From: Phyto melanocephala | Taxonomy: Eukaryota > Arthropoda > Insecta > Diptera > Rhinophoridae | Assembly (NCBI GenBank): GCA_941918925.1 | Contig: OW799233.1 | Coordinates: forward strand, 31,502,421-31,566,420 | Direction of reading: 5' to 3' | DNA length: 64,000 nt | Part shown: in pieces, positions 57,482 to 64,000 of the stretch | Position numbering within the stretch: position 1 is the first letter of the stretch | Layout: each line of letters starts with the position of its first letter | Made by a program: the position numbers and the translations under genes | Notes under the pieces: generated by a model | The model's input: only the letters and a program-made list of their open reading frames with translations | What the model was told of the DNA's origin: nothing | Databases searched by the model: none

Positions 57482-58198
57482 CAAGTAAGAGCGCTATATT
57501 CGGCCATGCCGAATCTGATATACCCTTCACAACGTGTAGTCATGCAATAACAGTAGTTTGTATCACTATTCCATATGATATACGTACATACATATAAAAA
57601 ACATACATATATAAAAACATCCCATTGTAAAATTATAAATTTACGTATGTATGTTAAAAAAAAAAAAAATACAAAAAAAAAATTTAAAAAAAAATTTTTT
57701 TAAAAAATTAAAAAAAAAATTTTTCCAAAATAAAAAAAAATATTTTTTTTTTTTAAATAATTAAAATATTTATAATAAATATAAAACAAAAAAAAAATAA
57801 TAAAAAAAATTTAAAAAAAAAATAAAAAAATAATGATAAAAATATAAATAATGTATTAAATAAAAAATAAAAAATAATTTAAAAAAAAATATAAAAAAAA
57901 TAAAAAAAATTTTTTTTTGGCTCAGCTGGGATTCGATGGCACGTTTTCTCTAACCAGTATACACGTTTGTATGTATGTATGTTGTTGTTGTAATGTTGTT
58001 TTTGTGAAAAAAAATCGAGGTGGTCGTGAGTTTTTGCTCATATCTCAGTTGTTTATGAACCGATGTTTCTGATTTTCAATACCGATCTACTCCCGAATAT
58101 TTCTGATATTTTAATACCTCACCCGGGTCCATGCGATATCGGAATCACACGGAATGACAAACCTATATATACCCTTTTTCACGGTGTGAAGGGTATAA
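57482..58198 (-). mobile_element. HINE-A element, 5' part shortened
   Basis: Starts CAAGTAAGAGCGCTATATTC with hairpin TTCGGCCATGCCGAA and ends CACGGTGTGAAGGGTATAA. The GGACAGAC and ATACTTTATGGGG blocks are deleted (ATGCGATATCGGAATCACACGG bridges the gap). Flanked by A on both sides. Confidence 0.85.
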
Positions 58199-58319
58199 AA
58201 ATATTTTAATTTAAGTTTGCGCTTCTTGTTTTGATAGTTCTTAGTACTTAGAAAGATATCGATTAGGTCAGATAAACCCCCTAACAATTTTAATTTTCTT
58301 ATCCCGAGTTAAGCTAAGT

Positions 58320-58795
58320 TGTCATATATACGAAGGTGCTATATAAATTTATTGTAAGCCCTTTTAGAGTGGCGGCAATCGAGGATTTAAATTTTTTTTA
58401 TATCTATATTGATCGACTTTATTGTTCAGTAGCTAAAAATCAAGTTTTACTTATAAATTTTAGGAAAACACCGTAGTAGTAGTATTTTATATCTCAGTTA
58501 GTTTCAAACCGATTTGTGAGTTTTCTCCGCAATTATTTCCTGGACTACGGCTAGTATTTTAGTGTCTTTATTGTATATAAAAAATAATTAGTAGATTTAA
58601 TATAATATGGGCAGTCATGCTTATATGCTTTATCGCAGAAAGTTATGAGGCGATTGTACTGTATTTCTATAGCGATTCATTCCGGAACCCTGGATACAGA
58701 TTTGTGCAACATATGAGGGCATATAAAAATTGATTTCAACCAACACACGGACAGAGGGCTTGGCACTACAGATATTCAGAAGGATATAAAAACTG
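58320..58795 (-). mobile_element. HINE-C fragment, degenerate
   Basis: Contains TATAAATTTATTGTAAGCCC, GTGGCGGCAATCGAGGAT, GCGATTCATTCCGG, AATTGATTTCAACCAACACA and GGACAGAGGGCTT in the order of the HINE-C body. Both termini are lost. Confidence 0.55.
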
Positions 58796-59789
58796 TTTGA
58801 AATTTTTTTTTTATTTCTTTACAAAACAAATTAAGGAAATACCCCTTGTGTTTTTTTTTTCGTCTTTGCTATACCCTTATATATTCCGTTTGCTATAATG
58901 GCATCTTTTAGAGCTTATAACTCTTGAGAAATTATATCAACTTTAATAAAATGTTTTTTTTTTTTTGCAAAAACCTTTTTATGAAAATCAGACAAAGAAA
59001 AAACGTATATTCGACGAACCTATAAATATCATAAATATTTAAATTTTCTTCAGCCATTTGAACCAGCAAAGTGATGTATTCTCTATTTGCATGTTATGGG
59101 ACTAAGTAATACCTGGAATTTCTCCTTATTTTGTATCTATTCGATCTGTATATGTTTATTAACCTGCTGGTATAATAAAAATTTATGTCATGCAATGTTC
59201 ATGTATTTATTTTTTTGTAGCTATCTAATTATAAATAATTGTTAGGTATACATATATACTATGTTTGTATACATGTTCAAAACTTTAAAATGTTACATGA
59301 CATTTAACATACATGAAATCATGCATTCGTAGGAGTAAATTGCATTTCATTTTCAGTTTTTATTTATTTCGTTTTTTTTTTTACTTTTACAAACATTTAA
59401 TCATTCGGAAGTAATGATAGTCGCTGCTGCATATTATTTAATGTAATTATTGATTTCTGGTGCCATTTATCTTTCCGGTCATTAGGTAAAGTGTATACAT
59501 ATAATTGCAAAAAAAAATAAAAAGTGAAAAATTATATAAATTGTCTGTTGATAATGTTATGTGGACCGCAATTAACTAATATACATATAAATGTTTTGTG
59601 GTGTGTATGAACTAAAAGACTGCAAAATATTACAAAAATTTCTTCAAAGACATTAGACAGTGAAATACTTAGATAAGATTGTGTGCTTTCATTCCAAATG
59701 AATCAGTAATTTTTCATACAATAAAAAACAAAGTAACCAAATAATCAGACAGACATTTGTTGCATTTCGTATCTTAAGAATAGCCTAAA
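58796..59789. other. AT-rich interval without recognisable genes
   Basis: No gene or repeat recognised. Confidence 0.4.
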
Positions 59790-60025
59790 TTTCATAGTTC
59801 ACTCTATTCTACTAGTTAGCACTTTCGTTTAACACCAATATTAAGGTGTTTTCATTACTAGATTTGACCCATGTATAAATTCATTTAACACCATTTTGTA
59901 GTGTCAGTCATCATGGATTTACAAGTCCTTTTTTTGATGCCACATCGATCTTCTCTGTTGTCCAGAAGCTAAAAGAGTCAACTTTCGTTTGTAAATTAAA
60001 AAAGCACCGAAGTATTTGTGCTCTA
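59790..60025 (-). mobile_element. HINE-C fragment, degenerate
   Basis: Contains TCTATTCTACTAGTTAGCAC, TAGATTTGACCCATGTATAA, TAGTGTCAGTCATCATGGAT and CTTTCGTTTGTAAATT, the central phrases of HINE-C. Ends lost. Confidence 0.55.
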
Positions 60026-60423
60026 AATGATTCCATTTATAACCAACTGAAAATATATTATTTTGAATCCTTTATTTACAAACAACATGACAAGGGAGGG
60101 GTACAATAACATAATAGGGCTTTTATAATAATTTGACGTTAAAAACACAACAGAGTAAAAAGTATATTATTCCATTTTGTCTATGTCAGACAAACTCAGA
60201 AGGTACTAGGGTCAAATTACACATTCGATATCGACGAAAATAACAAAAAAAGTTATTAGAATCTAATGCAAAATGCAAGGAAAAGTTCCGCGCACGACTC
60301 AAATTTTGACCAATATTGATTGGCGAAATTCGGCCCCAACAAATATAATTACATGTTTATTTTTATCAATATTTTGTAGATTTTAAAGGATGATATGTAT
60401 CTTACCACATTAAAATCCTATTT
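60026..60423. other. Spacer
   Basis: No gene or repeat recognised. Confidence 0.4.
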
Positions 60424-61007
60424 TTATACCCTTCACACAGTGAAAAAGGGTATATATAGGTTTGTCATGCCGTGTGAAATTTCTACAATTTTCATTTACG
60501 ACCCCATAAAGTATATATTTTCTGAAAGCTTATGAATAGGGGAGTCGATTAGGCTCTGTCAGTCTGTCCGTGTGTATGTTGAAATCAACTTTTTGAAGCC
60601 CCCCGATATTGAATGGACCCGGGTGAGGTATTAAAATATCAGAAATATTCGGGAGTAGATCGGTATTGAAAATCAGAAACATCGGTTCATAAACAACTGA
60701 GATATGAGCAAAAACCCACGACCACCTCGATTTTCTTTCACAAAAACAACATTGCAACAACAACATACATACATACAAACGTGTATACTGGTTAGAGAAA
60801 ACGTGGCATCGAATCCCAGCTGAGCCAAAAATACATACATACGTAAATTTATAATTTTACAATGGGATGTTTTTATATATGTATGTTTTTTATATGTATG
60901 TACGTATTTCATATGGGGAATGGTGATACAAACTACTGTTATTGCATGACTACACGTTGTGAAGGGTATATAAGATTCGGCATGGCCGAATATAGCGCTC
61001 TTACTTG
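60424..61007 (+). mobile_element. HINE-A element lacking the A/T tract
   Basis: TTATACCCTTCACACAGTG to CTTACTTG with hairpin TTCGGCATGGCCGAA. The tRNA-like segment ends CCCAGCTGAGCCAAAA and passes almost directly into ATACATACGTAAATTTAT, so the long T/A tract is absent. A clean 584-base copy useful for defining the unique parts. Confidence 0.85.
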
Positions 61008-61094
61008 TTTTGTGATAATATTAAAAAAAATTATCGATCGAAAATCATATGTTTGTTTAATTTTCGTCACTTAAAAAAATATATTAATAACAAG

Positions 61095-61380
61095 CAGAAA
61101 CTGGATCACTTTGTTGGCTCCAATAAAGTTTTTGTTATTATTATTAGGAGATAGATTTTGCGTTATAGGGTAACACCCTCCCATCCTTACCATTTCCAGT
61201 TCTAAATAGGAAGTTGTTATTAAAATTAGCTTCTAGTAAAATAAAACCAATAGCAATTAATTAATTTTAGAAAAGGCAACCAATGTGCAATTGGCAAAAA
61301 GTTCATAAAATGTATTTTCTTTATAAAGAAGGTGCCACGCGCAGTATTCTTTTCCATCCTCTTCTTAGCATTATAATACC
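61095..61380 (-). mobile_element. Helitron-like remnant
   Basis: AACTGGATCACTTTGTTGGC at the left echoes AACCGGGATCGCTTTGCTGG at 43819, followed in both by TAAGGAGATAG/TTAGGAGATAG. GGTGCCACGCGCAG near 61331 matches the array motif. Its far end is cut off by the HINE-C copy. Confidence 0.45.
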
Positions 61381-61385
61381 TAACA

Positions 61386-61631
61386 CGACATCCGTGCCGA
61401 ATCTGATAATACCCTTCACCGTCATGTACATAGATGCCATAAATATCACACCGTTGCTAAGCCTAGATTTTAGATTTCATGTAATACGCCATTTTCTATT
61501 TTATCTTTTAATGCTCAAGCCTTTTCATTTGATCCCCGTATTGGCTCCCTCGCTTGTATAGAAACTGAAAAATATTGATTTTCGTTTGTAAATTTTAGAA
61601 AACACACCAAAGCAGTTGTACTCTGATGCTT
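61386..61631 (-). mobile_element. HINE-C fragment, cut by a LINE
   Basis: Begins CGTGCCGAATCTGATAATAC, CCTTCACCGTCATG and continues to TTTTAGAAAACACACCAAAG, AGTTGTACTCTGATGC, where the LINE 3' tail starts. The first half of the hairpin is missing. Confidence 0.6.
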
Positions 61632-61674
61632 ATTTATTTTATTTATTTATTTTATTTATTTATTTATTTTATTT
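61632..61674 (-). repeat. LINE 3' terminal microsatellite
   Basis: Alternating TATTTATTTTATTT units, reading AAATAAATA on the element's own strand. Several LINE groups end in such short repeats instead of poly(A). Confidence 0.75.
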
Positions 61675-61865
61675 GTCAATTCCTATACAACAAGATTTAA
61701 TCTTATATTTAAAGTATAGGAAAGTAGTTTTTATAAATTAAATTTAGGGATTACACATTAATACAATTACATACACTTAGCTATATTATATTATTATTAT
61801 TATATTATTAACTATAAAAAAAAAATATATTATACTATAACAAATACATTACAATTAATAACAAT

Positions 61866-64000
61866 TTACTGTTGTGCAAAAAAAAAATCAAATAAAAAAT
61901 GTTTAAAGCTATTTGCGTTGCTATTGAGTTGTTGAGTTTGGGGAAGAATATTCCAAAGACGCGCCGCGTGTATAAAGAAGTGCCATTCAGATACAAGAAG
62001 ACGGTGTAAAGGAATTATAATCCTTTTCCCTCTAAGCGATCTGGCAAGCCTTATCTTGTCTATAAGATATTGAGGAGCTTCTGAATAAATAATCTTATGC
62101 AAAAATAATAGAACGCGTATGTTAAGAAGATTGTCAAAGGAAACACCGTAAAGTTGAGCGGAAAAATTAGAAGCATGGTCATATCTTCTCAAGCCATACA
62201 CATATCTAATTATGTTATTATATAAAACGTTTAATTTCCTTTTACTAATTGAGTCGCAGCTTGCAAAAAGCTCACAGCCGTAAATTAAACCTGGAAGAAG
62301 ATAGGATTTTGCAAGAAGCTTCCTTATCCCTATGGGAGTAAAATATTGTGTCGGCCAAAGGCACCTTAGCTTAATGTAAATTTGGCCTACGAGTGTATTA
62401 ACATGGTTTGTCCAAGTAAGTGTATTATTAAACACTATTCCAAGGTTTTTTGCAACATTAACGATGTTGATCCTTTCCCCATTTATTAGAATGTTAACAT
62501 CGATAACAGGATCGATCGTTTTCTTCCGAATTATTAGGCACTTTGATTTATGGGGGTTTAAACAAAGTCCATTCGCTGTTGCCCAACGAAAAATTCTATC
62601 CAAATCATCATTAACCCTAACAACACTTTCATCAATAGATCGTACTGGACTGCTCAAATATAACTGTACATCATCTGCATACATGTGAACTTTGCAATGC
62701 AAAAGCTGTTTTGGCAAATCATTGGCATAAATTGAAAAAAGTAGTGGTCCCAGAATGGACCCTTGTGGCACACCTCTTGTTAAAGGTTTTAAAGATGATT
62801 GAAAATTATTAGAAGATACAAATTGCAAACGATTCGAAAGATATGAAGACAAAAGACGTGTTGAATTGTTAGAGAAATTAAAGAAGTGCCGAAGCTTGTT
62901 GCAAAGTGTTCCATGGTCAACAGTGTCGAAGGCTTTTGTGTGGTCAAGAAGAATTAAGAAATTTAATTTTCCTTCATCCAGTTCACGTCGTATATTTTCA
63001 GAGACATCCAATAAGGCAGATACACAGCTATGGTTAGAGCGAAAACCTGATTGATTTTCAGACAATAATTTTTTCCCTTTTATATGTCCCGAAATTTGAA
63101 TTTGTAGAATCTTTTCTAGCACCTTAGACAAATAACACAAGATAGCTATTGGCCTAAATTCTGAATTTGTTTTCGGTATAGGAACTACCCTTGCACATTT
63201 CCATCTGTTCGGAAAAGTACTGGTCATTATTATGGTGTTAAATAAATGTGTTATATATGGCAGGAGTACTGGAAGTAATATCTGAATAAATTTTGGGTGC
63301 ATATTGTCGCAGCCCACTGCATTTGACTTAATTAATTTAAAACATGAATAAACTTCAGAATGACTCACGCAAGAGAAATTAAAGACATTATGACCAATAT
63401 CAAAATCGTTTGACTCTAAATTGGGAAAATTATAAAAACTTTCGTCTGCCGCTACAAAAGGTATATTCATGAAGATACTATTTAGCTCTTCAACATCTAC
63501 TTGGTCATTAAGAACGTTTTGTGTACTACCAATACCAATTTCCCGAATGTATTTCCATGTTCGCTTGGAACCAGCTGCAGAGCCAAAACGTCTCGAATAA
63601 TACTCAGTTTTTGCAATTCTAATGCTCATATTCACTTTTTTTCTGGCAGCTTTAAATACTTCCTTCAACTCAGGGGTTCTGAAACGTTTCCACCTTAAGT
63701 ATGCAAGGTCCCTCTTATGAATTAGAAACTTTATATAAGAAGAAAACCAAGGTCTTGTACTAGCGGATGTACTTATAGATTTAACTGGAACTGTGTTTTC
63801 ATACAAATGCTGAATACTGTTTTCAATAAATAATACTTGGTCATCTACAGATGGCATATAGTAAACCTGTTCCCAATCGATATATGATATATTTTCCTGT
63901 AGTAAACTATAGTTTATGTTCCTAAAATCGCGAAAATAAATTTTCTTTTGTGACAGAGGAATTCTAAAGTTGTATGTCAAAAATATTAAATCATGTTTCG
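61866..64000 (-). CDS. LINE reverse transcriptase ORF, 5' partial
   Basis: Open from the window edge to a stop at 61866, at least 711 codons. A TTG at 63980 is not a real start, since the frame continues upstream as KHDLIF, which looks like the end of an apurinic-type endonuclease domain. Then come a linker (RPWFSSYIKFLIHKRDLAYL) and the RT: RPIAILCYLSKVLEKIL, SENQSGFRSNHS, LLDHTKAFDTVDH near residue 348, GVPQGSILGPLLF near 403, and MYADDVQLY near 432. The catalytic Asp residues are all present. The C-terminus (YVYGLRRYDHASNF, ARLWNILPQ, SFKHFLFDFF) lacks an RNase H domain. This layout suits the Jockey/CR1/L2 side of the LINEs; I cannot assign the clade more finely. No stop or frameshift is seen, so this part looks functional. 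Confidence 0.85.
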   Translation of the reverse strand, partial: KHDLIFLTYNFRIPLSQKKIYFRDFRNINYSLLQENISYIDWEQVYYMPSVDDQVLFIENSIQHLYENTVPVKSISTSASTRPWFSSYIKFLIHKRDLAYLRWKRFRTPELKEVFKAARKKVNMSIRIAKTEYYSRRFGSAAGSKRTWKYIREIGIGSTQNVLNDQVDVEELNSIFMNIPFVAADESFYNFPNLESNDFDIGHNVFNFSCVSHSEVYSCFKLIKSNAVGCDNMHPKFIQILLPVLLPYITHLFNTIIMTSTFPNRWKCARVVPIPKTNSEFRPIAILCYLSKVLEKILQIQISGHIKGKKLLSENQSGFRSNHSCVSALLDVSENIRRELDEGKLNFLILLDHTKAFDTVDHGTLCNKLRHFFNFSNNSTRLLSSYLSNRLQFVSSNNFQSSLKPLTRGVPQGSILGPLLFSIYANDLPKQLLHCKVHMYADDVQLYLSSPVRSIDESVVRVNDDLDRIFRWATANGLCLNPHKSKCLIIRKKTIDPVIDVNILINGERINIVNVAKNLGIVFNNTLTWTNHVNTLVGQIYIKLRCLWPTQYFTPIGIRKLLAKSYLLPGLIYGCELFASCDSISKRKLNVLYNNIIRYVYGLRRYDHASNFSAQLYGVSFDNLLNIRVLLFLHKIIYSEAPQYLIDKIRLARSLRGKRIIIPLHRLLVSEWHFFIHAARLWNILPQTQQLNSNANSFKHFLFDFFFAQQ

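Larger units (their letters stand above)
61632..64000 (-). mobile_element. Non-LTR retrotransposon (LINE), 3' part
   Basis: The element reads on the minus strand. Its 3' end is the TTTAT/TTTTAT array at 61630-61674, its 3' UTR is short, and its RT frame runs past the window edge. It landed in a HINE-C copy. The 5' part, expected to hold the endonuclease and any ORF1, lies beyond 64000. Confidence 0.85.

Noticed and set aside
62464..63698. Plus-strand frames inside the LINE
   Set aside because: Antisense shadows of the RT ORF.

Overview
This window looks like repeat-rich nuclear DNA of a higher fly (Diptera, Schizophora). It is strongly AT-rich, has short insect-type introns with GTAAGT donors, and carries many copies of an interspersed element whose core resembles, from memory, the Drosophila INE-1/DINE-1 repeat (a CCATAAAGTATATAT block, GAGTCGAT, and CTGTCCGTCTGTCCG). 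I recognise no conserved host gene. Nearly all coding sequence belongs to transposons. The long AT-rich gaps are intergenic or intronic DNA of unknown affiliation.

The dominant feature is a set of about 20 copies of two related non-autonomous elements, called here HINE-A and HINE-C. Both start TTATACCCTTCAC and end GTGAAGGGTATA, then a TTCGGC/GCCGAA hairpin, then CTTACTTG. They insert between two T residues, as Helentron-associated (DINE-1-like) elements do. Fuller copies carry long A/T tracts and a CATA microsatellite in the middle. Several are nested: HINE-A in HINE-A (30550-32211), HINE-A in HINE-C (6036-7705, 35158-36786), a Helitron in HINE-A (1400-2949) and a LINE in HINE-C (61386 onward).

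Region by region: 1-7705 holds HINE copies, a Helitron with a 121-bp tandem array and a tRNA-like SINE relic. 8223-12787 holds a TTA-flanked MITE, a Helitron, a dead mariner, a small RING-finger ORF and a hAT MITE with a perfect 8-bp duplication. 13506-19620 is a complete PIF/Harbinger transposon with TIRs, a TAA duplication, a MADF-type protein gene and a DDE transposase gene; a second TTA-flanked element sits between the two genes. 19858-20934 is a decayed Tc1 element. 20935-30100 is mostly featureless AT-rich DNA with a decayed RNase-H-bearing LINE. 30100-48200 holds HINE clusters, a mariner, MITEs and Helitron remnants. 48600-58800 holds fold-back and mariner-type MITEs, another Helitron and diverged tandem repeats. 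61632-64000 is a LINE whose reverse-transcriptase ORF is open and runs off the window.

The two PIF/Harbinger genes form a working pair in this superfamily: a DNA-binding partner and a nuclease that cuts at the TIRs. The HINEs, Helitrons and MITEs encode nothing and would depend on enzymes made elsewhere.
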